From Liolophura sinensis (lineage: Eukaryota; Mollusca; Polyplacophora; Chitonida; Chitonidae): a stretch of 64,000 nt of DNA. Shown here piece after piece: positions 35,075 through 48,291 of this stretch; within the stretch, counting starts at the first letter, position 1, and the number at the start of each line of letters is the position of its first letter. Both the position numbers and the translations under genes were made by a program. Under the pieces are notes generated by a model. The model was given only the letters and a program-made list of their open reading frames with translations. It made no database searches and was not told where the DNA came from. The stretch spans positions 73,188,028-73,252,027 of the forward strand of contig NC_088295.1 in assembly GCF_032854445.1 (NCBI RefSeq), in the 5' to 3' direction.

Positions 35075-36333
35075 GTTATCTTACTTCCTTAGCAGATAAA
35101 AATTCTTCACGTACTGCTTAAGTGGATGAATTGCCTTATCAGTGAGCCCAAGCCAAATGTTCAGTGGCCGGAAGTCGTGCCGAATTTGTATGGGTTTGGT
35201 CGCCGATAGATTCCTGTAAACACAGGCAAATGAGTTAATGAAGATTATCTCTGTAAGTCGCAATAAAAAAATATGAGTATGTAGATCTTGTATTTCAGCT
35301 TTCCTTGTTCATTCCACACTGCTTAGCACTGCTCTTAGACTCTATGCCTATAGTTATTAATGATCAGCGTTTGTTCTGTTGGAGTATGTGTTTGAACTGG
35401 CTATATAGGCTGTGGATATTTGCAGGTAACCAGAAGGTGTTAAACACTCGTGCCTCGCCTAATAGCGACCGGGCTGGCATATTGATCGCGCCTATTATCT
35501 CATTCATATCTAGCTTAAGCGCTTAAACTTGACGCTTGACGCCTAGCGCCTTGAAATGATAAAACAACTTGCTATTACTGAATCAATAGAAATGTTTACT
35601 ATATTTCAACATATCTGCCTCTGTCTTTCAATAAGGAGTTCCTTTCTGTTGAAGTCTGAATGTAAAGTGATATAGATACAAAGAAAACAACGGCATTCTG
35701 TCAGTATTCGAGACTGCGCACATCCGGGTACTTCACTCGCATGGGGCAGTGGCAAGCGGAGGTGAGGGTAAAGGTAACATGTGAAGGCATAGGACAACGA
35801 CCAAAATTGAGCGATATGATGAGGACAACGATTAATAAAACCTGGAAAATATAGTATGTTAAACAACAGAACAATCTGCGCAGTAAATGTAAATTATGAA
35901 CGTTAACAAAGCCTAGTTTTGAACTTACGATGCCGTTAAGTAGAGTTTTCGATTATCTCCAATGTTAAACAGTATTTTCACCTCCGTGCCTCCGAGTAAA
36001 GCGTGTAGGCGCGACTATTACGCCAAATGTCCAAGTGTTCGCAGTTCGAATACGTCATCTGTGAGGCGACGCTGGTATTTACCGGGAAGAGATACATAAT
36101 AGTACATTGATGTGTGTGAGATAATAGGCCTACTCCCGTGTGACCCTAATATTGCCTGAGACTCATATTACGTCAATAGTATCACAGGCGCCAACACATT
36201 CTATACCCTATATTTCTATACAGATTTGTAATTGTCACAATTATTCTTTATTAATTTAATTGTTTTTACACTGTACACTCAAGAATAAATGACCTTATAC
36301 AAATAAGAATGATGCTATCAAGCAACAAATAAT

Positions 36334-36411
36334 CTTTTATTTATTTATTTATTTATTTACTTATTTATTTTATTTTATTTGGTCGTTTTTTACTCCCTTC
36401 TCAAAAGTAAA
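36334..36411 (-). mobile_element. SINE tail remnant with expanded TTTA repeat
   Basis: A run of TTTA units followed by GGTCGTTTTTTACTCCCTTC, a diverged family 1 tail read in reverse. The body is absent. Confidence 0.4.
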
Positions 36412-37742
36412 TTTCCAACTGATAACTTATCACACAACAAGTAACATTTTCCATTCAGAGTTAGGTCACAGATTCACCAGTTTCAGTTTCAGTCTTTCGG
36501 ACACAATTACGTACAGAAGATTATTGACAGCTTTGGCTTAATGTATCGCGGTGCGTTTTACAAAGTTCATGTTTCGTGACAAAATTAAACTTCTGCGTTA
36601 CTATATATTGAAGGTTCGGTACAGTTTAATAGTGTACCTCTAAAATCAAGGCAGGTGGGTATAACATATACATGTAGTGAAGAACCATACTTAGGAACCG
36701 GATTCAGCATGAATATGACCTGAGATGTATTACGTCAGTGAACAAGACAATATTCTGGCCCACTGAAAGAATCTGCACACCTACAAAGCCATCAATGTAC
36801 AACCCTAAATAAACTTTGACTGTACAACGCACATTAAAATACTTTATGTAAAATACTGGTCTAAACTACATGCTGCCCGTGCAAGTTTACGTAAAATGTT
36901 TACAGAGTGCTTTATGGTTTGTCTGGTCTAAAGAGTGGTTTGTTCTTAAGGGATGACATAAAGGAGCGATATGACTATACTCTATACTGATAATTCACAT
37001 GACCTGGGTAGCACTGGGCGCGGGCGCGCGTCTATCATGCATCTGGGGTGTACCAGTGATAATAGCGACTAATGGGGTCGTGAGCAAACAATCGCTCACC
37101 TAAATCTATACAGACCTAGGTGAGACCAGCCATTAAGCTAGTATAACATAAAAGAAGAGGGCAGTTATATAAAATGATAATTTCAGCGTGACAAGATCGA
37201 ACGGCTAAGCGCAAACACCTAACGTCACAAAAGGCAGTCAACCTTTTCACGCCCTGTGCCATGAAAGTCCACTTTAGTGCCAATGTTACTAAGGCAGCGG
37301 TCACTTCACAAACATGGTAACAACGACAACAAAGAGCAGACTATGGTTGCTATGGCTGTACAACGAGTGGCAGGCGTATAAATCAACAAATGTGTTTTGC
37401 TCATATCTCAGTCACTTAATCGCTTAATTATAGCGCGAGGTTTCCCTTTGGTGCATGAGAACGGGCGACAAAAGTGAGATCGACCAAATAATTATTGCAT
37501 TCTACGAAGGCCCCTGAAAACACCGAAAAACTTCTAAAGTGCTAACAATAATAATATAATTACGTGCCATGGTTTTGTAAAAGTTCCACAAAGCGAAAAA
37601 ATCCTTTTGTCAAGATATAGTTTTTCTGAAACCTGAATAACAAATTTATTGATGTCTGTGCCATGTTGTATAGCTTTCTATCCACTACTGCTATAAGACC
37701 AAAATGCTTATGTATGCCATTTGCGAATTACAAACACGCTTT

Positions 37743-37842
37743 GGTAAATGTGGTAAAACTCGCAAAACACAAACATCATTACACACTGGTAAATGTGGTA
37801 GGACTCGCAAAACACAAACATCGTTATACACTGGTAAATGAC
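37743..37842. repeat. 45-bp tandem duplication
   Basis: Units start at 37743 and 37788 with a partial third at 37833. Core ACTCGCAAAACACAAACATC. Confidence 0.85.
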
Positions 37843-38002
37843 AACTCATGCAGGACGTGCACTTAACGAAATACACGATGGCTAAATTTGACACTGTATG
37901 CTGGTTGAATAGAAAGATTTAAATCAGAGATTTTGTAATCTCAGCTGCAGAAAGATTGCATGGGAAAGTTGATAAAGGCAGCATTGTTAAGCCAGAGGTC
38001 AA

Positions 38003-38129
38003 GATTTATTTATTTATTTATTTATTTATTTATTTGATTGGTATTTTACACCGTACTCAGGAATATTTCACTTATACGCCGGCGGGCAGCATTATGATGG
38101 GTGGAAACCCAGAGCCCGATGGAAACCCA
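38003..38129 (-). mobile_element. SINE family 1, short copy with target duplication
   Basis: An expanded TTTA tail, then GATTGGTATTTTACACCGTA and CAGCATTATGATGGGTGG. Flanked by CCAGAGGTCAA at 37992-38002 and 38130-38140. Confidence 0.85.
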
Positions 38130-39251
38130 CCAGAGGTCAAAAGGGTGAGAAACCTGCCAGTTCCTCATGGATTAAATCACCAGTTGGGTAAACTGTTAGA
38201 ATGGTGACCACATGGTGTTGACGATGACAGCAAGTATGGGTAAGGGTAGAGACTACACGAAATCACGTCATACACTGGTTTATCATGATTTAATGGCAAA
38301 CCATATTATTACATAGCTGGGAATAAGCGGTTTTTGGGGATTAAGTCATATACATATGTTCAGTGTATATAGGTACTACAAAGGGTGGTTGCACTGGAGA
38401 CGGAAGTGGGCAGAGTTGTGCCCCTTTCAAAATTATCTCCCTTTACCTGCATAAGCCGTACTAGGCCACTAGGGTGTAATCGGGTTTTTTCCTCGCAGCA
38501 TACCATGAATTCTGAGCAGTCATTTTCTATTCCCATCCATCCCACCCGTTTCAGACTGTGTTAAGAAAAGGCCATAACGTCTTTGCCTTTAATTTGGCGA
38601 ATTTTTTTCATAGAATTATAAAATCACTCTAGTTATTTACATGGTGTCTTTGATATTAACAAAAGTATTCGGGAATTCAGTTTGTCAGCCTATTATTTAT
38701 TGTTTTGTCTTGAGCGTACAACGCAATTGACGTTTCACCCATTGTACAGCCGCATTGTTTTTACTCAGTATAATCTTCTTATACAATCCGTTTGGATTAA
38801 TCTTTTGAGATATTGCTTTTGTGTTTTCTTTCTTGTCTTCCACAATTCAAGGTAAATAGAATAGACTGTCATAGTACGTCAGCGGGACCTTTGCAAAAAT
38901 TATGTTCCATACAGTGTATGCATCGTCTTGGGAAATACAAAGAGGCTTTTGTTGATACGACTTTATATGGAAGTTCTCAAGGGGCGAGCATTTATTTTCG
39001 CGTATCATTTACGTATATCACTCGAGATATGGGTTCGTCTTTGAATTTCTCAAGGGGCGATCATTTTCGGGTATCATATTTTGTGTGGAAAGGACGGTGC
39101 TTTGCCCACAGCCGTAAGGTTGATGTTCAGCATTCTTGTTGGGATCTCGTCACCTGTTTGACGTATTAACGATTAAACTGTGGCCATAATACATATATAC
39201 AAATCATGTAGTTGTGTCATTTATTAGGTGTCTGTTGGTAAGTAGCAGGGT

Positions 39252-39267
39252 GGGGGGGGGGGGGGGG
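39252..39267 (+). repeat. Poly-G run of 16
   Basis: Uninterrupted G homopolymer; its length may be an assembly estimate. Confidence 0.8.
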
Positions 39268-40319
39268 TCTAAATGTGTATTTCATGGACGGTCTCACCGC
39301 CCATTGTGTTAGAACGCATTGTCAGCTTATTGTGATAAATACTTGTTACATCGGAAATTCTGCTGAAGGACTATATAAGCATCCCCGGTGCTTGTTCCCC
39401 TTTGCATTGTTTTCATATTATTGTTTTGTTTAAATGTAACGACACCAAAGCATTTTCAGTAATTCTACACTTGGCGATATTAATTTAACAGAAATGCTTG
39501 ATATGACACTGTATTTCTCACAAACAAATACAAATTACTGGCTCAAATGATTGGTTTCAGAGGGCAATGCCTCTGTAGATAAAAGGGGATTAGTGTCTAC
39601 AAGCATTTAGAAGCGGAGTTTGTCATAGATGACTAGGAAGTTGTGCATTTTATATGCCAAAAGTATATCACAGTCAGTGTCCACTTTCGACATAGCATGC
39701 ACCAAAACAACCACTTCTATTTATGAGAGCCCAAATTAACACTACGGTGTCCTGTTATGTAACACTTAGCTGAATACAGAATATTCATATCACGTTGAAA
39801 ATAGTCTCTGATAACGCGCATACAAATGTCGCCTACGTCTATATTAAGAGTCACCTGCGGTGGAAAAGACCCGGTTTGTATACATGATCATACTTGCTAC
39901 GTCGTTTTTATACCGTTTTTGTTTCAAAGGTACGGACGACTGGTCAATCAGCTATCAGCATGATCATATGTCCTGATATGAAATTGGAAAACGATCATTA
40001 TTTAACATGTATATGGTATGCATGGGAGCCTGGTTTTGCTCTTGTTATGAGGTTATTTCCATCTTGTTATGAGGTTATTTCCAGCTTGTTACCACGTGTG
40101 TGGACAAATGAGATGCATATTAAATACAGTACAGAGCCAATTAATCCTTATATTAGGGAAGACAACTCTAGAAGACGGAAAATGCATACTTTGTTGATAA
40201 GAATGGAGCAGAATGTAATATCCACCAAGCACAACCTTCGCTTAAAAGAATAATAAACGTAAATTTAACGTTTACATCAAAAATGTCAAATAAAATAGCT
40301 TGTTTCATATTTAAATAAA

Positions 40320-40473
40320 CTATAAGCATTTAAACTATTTGATTCTATATTTTAAATGCTTATAACTTATTTACAAATATTCTTAAAGAAACAAAACTAT
40401 AAGCATTTAAACTATTTGATTCTATATTTTAAATGCTTATAACTTATTTACAAATATTCTTAAAGAAACAAAA
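40320..40473. repeat. 77-bp tandem duplication with an internal hairpin
   Basis: Two apparently identical 77-bp units (second from 40397). Each contains ATAAGCATTTAAA and its inverse TTTAAATGCTTAT about 18 bp apart. Confidence 0.9.
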
Positions 40474-40737
40474 CTACTAAAACAGAGTTTTATATCTTTT
40501 AAATTTGACATGTCTCTTAAACTGTAGTTCATTTTTACATCTACTATTTATTCAAAGAAACATGGTTGCTTGTATCAAAGTGAAACCAAATAATGGATTC
40601 ATGTCCCGTGGTGTAATCCGTAGCTGTTAAAATATCAAATCTCTTTCTAAAACAGTTCTACCTATGCTTGTTTATGTGATGTACCACACACGTAGGTCTT
40701 TACATAGGTTTTTAACCCCAGGTTATATACTATTCTG

Positions 40738-40738
<1 letters not shown>

Positions 40739-40770
<32 letters not shown>
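40739..40770. repeat. TA microsatellite
   Basis: About 16 uninterrupted TA dinucleotides. Confidence 0.95.
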
Positions 40771-40771
<1 letters not shown>

Positions 40772-43700
40772 TATGCTGTCGGTACCCCCAGGGGAGATAA
40801 TAAACCAGGTTGGGGGACGTTATATCGTTTGAAGCTTTTGAACATCTTTGACACTTTTGAACATCTTATAAGGATTGGAAGCGCCAGTCAGAGTAACTCC
40901 TCTGAAGTCCTTAGCGGGAGATCATCCTATATAGTTAACTATCATTGTTTATATCTGTATAAATCTACTTACCAACAACAAATGTGCACCGTATCATGTA
41001 CAGGTGTGTCAGATACAGCTAACTGGATAGCTTACAGATCGCAGAAAAGCAGCTTTAGTATGACTATACACGGTGTAGTTCCAACTGATTCTCGTGCCTT
41101 CCTTTCTTTGTAATGTACATGTATTTCGAAGCGTATTACTTCTGATTCTCATGAAAAAGTACATTAAAAAAGCCTAACCTGAAAAACATCACCTCTTACA
41201 AATCTTCAACTTGTCAAGTTCTCTTGTCTAGAAAATAAAATTGTATAACCTTTTTAAGACGTGGGACGCTCAACATACATGCAAGAGATAACGATAATAT
41301 ATGTACACAGAGACTCGCAGGGTGTAACCCGCTGTTATGGTGCCCTGAGGAAGAGACAGGTGTACTGGGGTCTCACACGTATCAGGTGTCACCCCAGAGT
41401 CCCAGGTATCCCTTCAGCTTAGTGTCCTGGGTCAATGAAATGTGAAACCCTACACTCTCGGCCTCGGCAGATCCGCATTCACAATTTTTCTTATGTACAC
41501 CCGGCATACAAGAAAAACAGGGAATCTGCTTTACGATAAGACCATGGTGTAAAAAAAAAAAACGGATCTAGACCTACATGTATACTATGCAGTCTGTAAA
41601 GACATATAAGGACATACCCTCATGCGATTTAACGAGTAAGGAAACAACAGTTGTGAAGCAAAAATCTAAGCTAAACATGATGTATATGCTGTATACAGTG
41701 GTGTATTCGAACACAAACCTACCGTTATGAGTCATAGCACGCCGGTCATACATTTAAGTCCATTCGCATAAAGGATTGCAATATTATTATCTTCAATGTT
41801 TATAATAAGAGTTGTGAGGATATGAGACTGAAGACAGTACTCTTCTAGAAGAGATTTTAGTCTTTAGATAGATGTTTGTCAATAGCTTACCTATATGCCT
41901 GTGACAGGTAACGACTTCCCCAGGCTCAGTCCAAACACCCGTTGGTCTCCTTTCTCGTGTTGACCATGCAATGACCGCTTAGAATTGAGGGCTAGCTGGT
42001 CTTTTCTTCTCAGCTCTCTGGGCAGCTAATCCAAACAGACTTTGCTTTCGTGGGGTCGTCACTATTATGGGCGATAAACAAGACCAGTCTTGGCCAAAGC
42101 TGAGAACACAAGGGGTTAACACTTTGGATACGAATGAGTGACGTCTGTGATCAGCCGACACGGTTGGCTGGCTCAGATTTCCTCGTGTCTCTCACCTTAA
42201 ATCGTTGGTGTGTCACGGTTGGTCTGGGAACCTGCATGGACTGTCCGACGAGGTTGTCACACAAAGGTTGTTACCCACATGAAAATGTAGTCCTTTACGC
42301 CATCAGATGCACTCTACTAGTCGTCTGAATTCAGGAACAACTCTGCCTTTATGAGAAGTAGATTTACAAGTTTACGATAAGAGAACACTAAAACACAGAG
42401 CAGGTGCTGTAGTTTGGGGCCATTGATCCCTACACGTAAATCTTGACAAGTCTTTATCATGTCATAACGAGATAACACCGCCCTAATTTAGCAAACCATG
42501 TCACTGTCGTATACATTTTCAAGAAATGCAAGTAGAGGGTACAAACATAGTTCTACCTTACGTTTATATCTTGCTTTGCCTCTCTTAGTATTTTTCATTA
42601 CTTGCGTATAAACACTAAATGACCCACAATGTATACTTTCTCTCCTTTCAGAAAACTATTAAGTTTACGTACACTTAGTCTACACTATACGAATTATACA
42701 GTGTCCCAATGAATAGCCTTAGGTTATCTTGGTGATCTCTGTACATAAAGGACAAACTGATAACAGAAGATAAGAAGATAAAAGAACACTTGTCTTCACA
42801 TTGTGTACAGTTTTTGAAGTTTTAATTCTCAGTAATCTTTAACTGTTTTTTTTTCTTTCTTCACCCACCCAACTCTCTGTCTCTCTGTGACGTGAAATAA
42901 GAACAGACAATCACAGATACGCCAACTATACCGAAACAAAACTAAACACAACAGCTAATTCGTCAGCCTCCATAATGTTTAGGCTACACCTTTAAAGTTA
43001 TTAGCATAGCAGTCACAATTGAATATTTGTTGTCCCCTGACAATCATGTCCACAAACACAGACTTATATTATTGAATCCCTGATAATGACCCGACAGACG
43101 GACGATCCACTATAGTACCGCCAAAGTCAGTTTTCTAAAGCTTGCCACACCTATATCGTTCAATACACAAGCATATGGTGTTAACCGAAAACGAATAGCT
43201 TTACCCTGGATCAGTGTTTTAGCATTCTTTATACGATCATTTGCATCACCATCATCAATCGTAATGATGTCATATATCATAAATGACAAAACATTGATTC
43301 ACAATAAATTTGTCTTCCGTCTAACACTATACGTGTGTATGTTATGTACAACTAGTCAGAGCGGAGGAGTACAGGTTATACGTCAATGCATCAAAAGTGA
43401 TTTGTTGATCGATTGGTAAGCCTGCCGAGATCGATCAAGAATCCTCAGTCACAATACCAGATGTGTCAGACAGCTGTGACTACGAAAATCAACTTGCTAC
43501 GTGAAGGCAAAATTTCGTCTTTCCAAACGTATCGAACTAGCCATTATACACGGGAACGGAAGACAATTTTGTATACATGCATTAAATGTTTGGTCGTGTT
43601 GTACAAAATGGTAATGACGTTAAAGTGTGTATTTTTGTTTTTGGTAAGTGGTATAATACCTAAACCTGGCAAAACATTCTGACTATTAAATAAATATTTG

Positions 43701-43994
43701 AAAGGTTTGTGTTTAACTTGACCTTACCAAAGTGCCTGAGGTGTTTGTCCAGATGTTATGTAACAAAGTTAACAAGTTCACACTCTTTTAATGGAGCACT
43801 TCTACTTGGCCCCTGGAAACACATTAAACGTCAATAGTACACTACATTAATCCGTGCTAATTACATCGGATTAGCACTGAGTATACCAGAGCGTGTTGTA
43901 CACATGCTTTGACAAGCTAGTTACAGGTTCCGCGTTCAACAAGCTGTATATAACAACACGTATGAATATTTTGAGGACGTACATTTACTTATAA

Positions 43995-44150
43995 TGGGCT
44001 GTCCCAGTGCTCGTACGTCATCGGCATGATGCTTCAGTGGCGACAGCGCTTTGGCGGCCTGCCACAAGAAGACACAATGTATGTACCCACATTTAGTGAC
44101 TCTTCGTGGTCACATGACTGAAAAATTGCTAAGCACGACGTTAAACGGAT
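43995..44150 (+). mobile_element. SINE family 2, 3' part
   Basis: Ends GACTGAAAAATTGCTAAGC ACGACGTTAAACGG, the tail seen reversed at 20163 and 30160. The left limit is uncertain. Confidence 0.5.
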
Positions 44151-44296
44151 AATCGTATACGTGCTCCCATTCTTGTTAGACCTCTCCATAGAAAACTTAA
44201 TTCCACTGCATACTACTTCTCATCTGATAAAAAACGTATACGATTCATGCCCGTAGATTTCAAAGTGTTTCACGTGCAAGTTATATTGGTGAAGGG

Positions 44297-44525
44297 GGGC
44301 CTCCGTGGCCGAGGGGTTAGCACGCCATCGCTGCGTAATGACCCAGGGGCCCCTCACCAATGCGGTCGCTGCGAGGTTCATGTCGAACTCATGCTGGCGT
44401 CTTCTCAGGCCGTACGTCGGAAGGCCTACGGTTGATTGTGGGTGTCCTTCCCACCAGAATGCTGGCAGCTGTCGTATAAGTCAAATATTCTTGAGTAAAA
44501 ACATCCATCAAATAAAAATAAATGA
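44297..44525 (+). mobile_element. SINE family 1, full length
   Basis: Complete head GGCCTCCGTGGCCGAGGGGT then TAGCACGCC (A-box region), a B-box-like GAGGTTCATGTCGAACTC, body, and tail ending CATCAAATAAAAATAAATG. The best-preserved head of the family here. Confidence 0.8.
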
Positions 44526-44689
44526 AATAAACATATTACTGAAAGATAAGCAACCTCCAGCGAAGGTCCTGTAGGTCCAACGATACCGTCTTTCCAGGTA
44601 GGGCCTGACAGCAGATTCATACATATGACGCTTCAATCCGAATTGCAGCACGCCTAATGGTTTCTCCTATTGGTACACGCTGTAGACAG

Positions 44690-44868
44690 TGAGGACGCGT
44701 GCTCGAATCCGTGCCTTGCTGGCTGTGATGTAACTATACATCAGGAGGTTTTGTCATGCAGGTATACGACACGCCCTAGTAATTCAGACCCGGTGTCCGT
44801 CATCCTTAAAACCGTCATATGAGTGAATAGTTTTTAATGCGGCATAAAACACCGGTCAAATTCTGCTC
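44690..44868 (+). mobile_element. SINE with a different body and family 1-like tail
   Basis: A B-box-like GTGCTCGAATCCGTGCC is followed by a body unlike family 1 (ATGTAACTATACATCAGG), then the tail AATGCGGCATAAAACACCGG. It may be a chimera or a sister family. Confidence 0.5.
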
Positions 44869-45055
44869 TGAGAGAATAGCACGAATCAAATCAAATGAAA
44901 TTCACTTAGGTGCATGTAAAGTATGAACAATGTAGTGCCAAGTAATAAGTCATATATGCGTGGATTGATGACTGGATTGTCCCATTGGCGTTTAACGACA
45001 TACTCAAACATTACTTCATTTTGTTAACTTCATTGTGCTATTTTATAACATTTTT

Positions 45056-45285
45056 AGGGGGCCTCCGCGGCCGAGGAGGATAGCACGCCAGCACGCCAGC
45101 ACGGTGCAATGAACCTAGAGCCTCCCACTCAGTTCAAGTCCAGCTTATGCCGGCTTCCTCTCCTGCCGTAGGTGGGATGGTCTGACATCAACCTGCGGGT
45201 GGTCGTGGGTGAAACCACAGCTAAATGTATAAGTGAAATATTCTTGAGTATGGGGTAAATCAAATAAATAAATAAATAAATAAAT
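45056..45285 (+). mobile_element. SINE family 1, full length
   Basis: Head GGGGCCTCCGCGGCCGAGGA with a duplicated CACGCCAG motif, body, and a tail ending in several AAAT units. Confidence 0.8.
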
Positions 45286-46009
45286 ATAAGTGGCAGTGTC
45301 ATAGGTGGGAAAAGCCGAGGTTTCTGGATTAAAAAGCGTGCCTTTCAAAAGTAAGCGAAAAACAACGACATGCAACGACATGCAACGACAACGACAACGT
45401 GTAGATAATCAATTTCACTGGACCGTTGTAGTGTCTCTTTTTCTTTGTTGCTTATTGGTAAATGGCCGAAAATGATGGCTAACATGTATTTGTGCTTGTC
45501 CTTAAGCACTGTTGTCATAATCTAGGTTTCGACTGGCGCATATCGCGACCTTTTCAGTGCGTGTACATTTAAACAGCAGGACGGAGATAACAAAACGCTC
45601 TCTGTTGTTTCTGAGCTTGTGTACACACGTAAATCATTTGACGAAGATTAACGTTCAATATTAATCACACTCTCGAACGTTTTCTTCACATGTCTCCATG
45701 GAGATCGTCTAAAATTTTCTCCATGAAGTAGGTAGACCTTGAGTACAAATGTATGCAGATCATTCCGCTAACATAGCGTGTACATATCCTAAAACTTCTG
45801 GGGGGTCATTTTTGTTGGTTTAGCGCAGTTTTAACATCGTTATAGTCATTCTTTCGGTAAAGTCAAGACGGCGTCAACATGAACAAAGCCGTTTATCAGT
45901 CTCTAAGAATGTCTGTGAAGAGATTTTTTTTGTCTACACGACAGACAGCAGGCACCATGTTAGAGGCCCCAAATACCACGCCAGTGACACCACACGCCTT
46001 GTCAGAGAC

Positions 46010-46200
46010 AATTTATTTAATTGTTTATTAATTAATTTGTTTATTATTTAATTATTTGTTTATTATTTAATTAATTGTTTATTATTTAATTAATTTGTTT
46101 ATTAATTAATTTCTTTATTAACTAATTTCTTTGTTTATTAATTTGTTTTTAGTTTATTAATTTGTGAATTCATTCATTAATTTATTTATTTGGTATTTAT
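46010..46200. repeat. AT-rich degenerate repeat (TTAATTAATTTGTTTATTA-like)
   Basis: Irregular repetition of TTTATTA and TTAATTAATT over about 190 bp, ending in a SINE-like TTTATTTATTTGG. Low complexity, no fixed period. Confidence 0.75.
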
Positions 46201-46880
46201 GCCCCTGAGCAAGAACTGTTCTTAGCACTCAAGTTTTTCGACGCTGGAAATCGGTGTGAACAGAGAAAACCATCGACGTTAGCTATGTACCTGTGAAAAC
46301 ACCTGAGAGCTGAACAGCGACAGCTGATAGATTGGAACAGTCAATTTGAATTATTAAGGGACTGATACTTTATCAGCGAATAAGCCCAATGACCATCTCA
46401 GCCATCTAGGCCCCAGGTGGAATCGATGAACCCATAGTTCAGTGGAAATTACGGTATTTCGCCAGGTTTTCAAGCAAGAAAAAGCGTGGCTGAAACAACG
46501 AGGTTTGGATTCGAATCTGTAACCTTTTGGCCAAGAGCTAGTGGAATTCGCAGAGAAGTCACTACTTAATTGGCGCCACCAGCGAGGGCTTCGTGAGATA
46601 TTATCGTGTGAAATTATAAATGATTATAAATTTATGGCTATTTGGATGTGAAAGCTATGGATATGAACCAGAAACTGAACACTGTGTTGACATACTATTG
46701 CACGTCAAAACGGACCAAAGCATCTAGGCAAACATATATACATATATGCTGTACCTGTGTATCATATAGAACACGTGAACCACAAAGTCAGCCTTTAGAA
46801 TGAAATCTGCTACCTACACGCATCTAGTCACACGCTCCGATCATAAACAGATACGATTTCTGAGTTATCTGAAATTCTCT

Positions 46881-46994
46881 GAGGGTGTAAAATTACACAT
46901 GTGACACGAGCTGGAGATAAACTCCGCTATTTATAAAGAGACTTATCCTTCTTGTAATCTACTCACACACAACTGTACAGCTTTCTGCAGTCCT
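46881..46994 (+). promoter_or_regulatory. Predicted promoter and non-coding exon 1 of LRR gene 1
   Basis: GTGTAAAATTA at about 46885, GATAA at 46916-46920 and TATAAA at 46932-46937. A transcription start about 30 bp on (near 46963) would give a first exon of roughly 32 nt ending at the donor GTAAGTACTGG (intron from 46995). The same order and sequences occur at 52870-52983 before LRR gene 2. The start site is inferred. Confidence 0.65.
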
Positions 46995-47936
46995 GTAAGT
47001 ACTGGTCCTGTACAAATTTGCTCTTGTCTGTTATAGGTGTTTAGAACTAATTATCAAAAGGGCTGGTTTTTACATTTGCATGGATAATTTTAAGCATTTT
47101 TCTGTTTTTTGTACTGTTCGTTTTTGTTTTTTTTTCCTTCTTTATCTAGTATTGTGAAGGTGGAGTCCAGCTCATATTGCGGTTAGTTTTGTACTTTAGT
47201 TTTGTTTACTTGAGGCATCATTTGAACTCTTCAGTGCCCCAAATTACTAAGTAATATTTGCACATGTATGCCACAATAAAAAAATAAAATAATGTCAGAA
47301 TGAATAGCCACAGTTTATATATATCGGATGGGCATAAAAAATGGGCCTTACTTTGATACTCAATATCTCCGAAACCCTCATACGTCAGCGTCTAAAAATT
47401 TACACGCTCAAAAGCCATTATGTCTTTAGTATACCGGCAAAATTTGAATTTTATTCTTTAAGATATCTGTTCACGGGACCAAAATCAAAATAGAGTCAAA
47501 AACGCATGTTCCGGATATTTTAAAATGATGTTCTACCTTGTATTACTCGAAAAGGTAACCAATTCCTTGTCCGCCGCAGAGAAAACCGTCTTGATTCAGT
47601 AAAACTTGTGCCTATGTGGCAGAAGGGTTTATCTGACATTAAAGCCTGACAATTTTTCCAGACGACACTTAATTAACGCGTGTCACACAGGTGCAGCGCG
47701 CCCTCTACCCATGATGCCTGACAGGTGATGCAATGTGAGTCACCGGAACGTGCGTTTTTGAGGCTAAGTTTTCATTTTAAACTTGTGTACAGACTACTCA
47801 AACTATGACCTTGAAAATCGGTCAGTATATTAACCAAATCATGCCATTTAGAAGTATGAAGTTTTAAAGGGTTTGAACAAAGGATAATAGAGGCATAAAG
47901 TATCAAAGTACGGCCTTTTTTATGCCCACCCGATAC

Positions 47937-48121
47937 ATTCATTTATTTCATTGGAGTTCTACGCCGCACTCAAGAATATTTCACTTATACGTCGGCGGAG
48001 AGCATTACAGTAAGAGAAAATTCGCCAGAGTCCAAGGGCCCCTAGAACACCCACAGATTGCCGGCAGACAATTCCAAGGGCGACAGGGGAAGAAGCCAGC
48101 ATGAGCTGGATTTGAACTCAC
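47937..48121 (-). mobile_element. SINE family 1 in the 5' UTR intron of LRR gene 1
   Basis: TTCATTTATTTCATTGGAGT, AAGAATATTTCACTTATACG and CCAGCATGAGCTGGATTTG, in reverse orientation, between the non-coding first exon and the coding exon. Confidence 0.75.
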
Positions 48122-48291
48122 AACGTTTAGAACAACAGATATATGTATATTGGCCTAGGCTAATGAAAGATACAGTTGCAACGGGTATAATTCTGCATGT
48201 AATCATGGCGATTGAGAAATCTATCAGCTTCTGCCTCACGGTGTGACAGTATTTCACTTTTCTGTTATATTTTTGCAGGGGAAAGTCAGCG

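Larger units (their letters stand above)
32949..46880. other. 14-kb intergenic stretch
   Basis: 32949-32965 is the 5' UTR part of the first coding exon of tetraspanin B, preceded by a splice acceptor. The rest has SINEs, one small MITE, microsatellites and short tandem duplications. Frames of 118-149 codons at 38813, 39894 and 40664 show no domain, splice or composition support. No gene recognised. Confidence 0.5.

Noticed and set aside
35985-36055. tRNA-like sequence (GCAGTTCGAATACG)
   Set aside because: A B-box-like match only; no convincing stems and no SINE tail nearby.
38813-39169. 118-codon open frame as a gene
   Set aside because: No family resemblance, no start context or neighbouring exon; length is near chance for this base composition.
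40664-41113. 149-codon open frame as a gene
   Set aside because: Runs through a TA microsatellite, with no recognisable domain and no splice context.
46490-46600. tRNA-like or SINE sequence on the minus strand (GATTCGAATCC)
   Set aside because: B-box resemblance without A box, body or tail, too weak to list.
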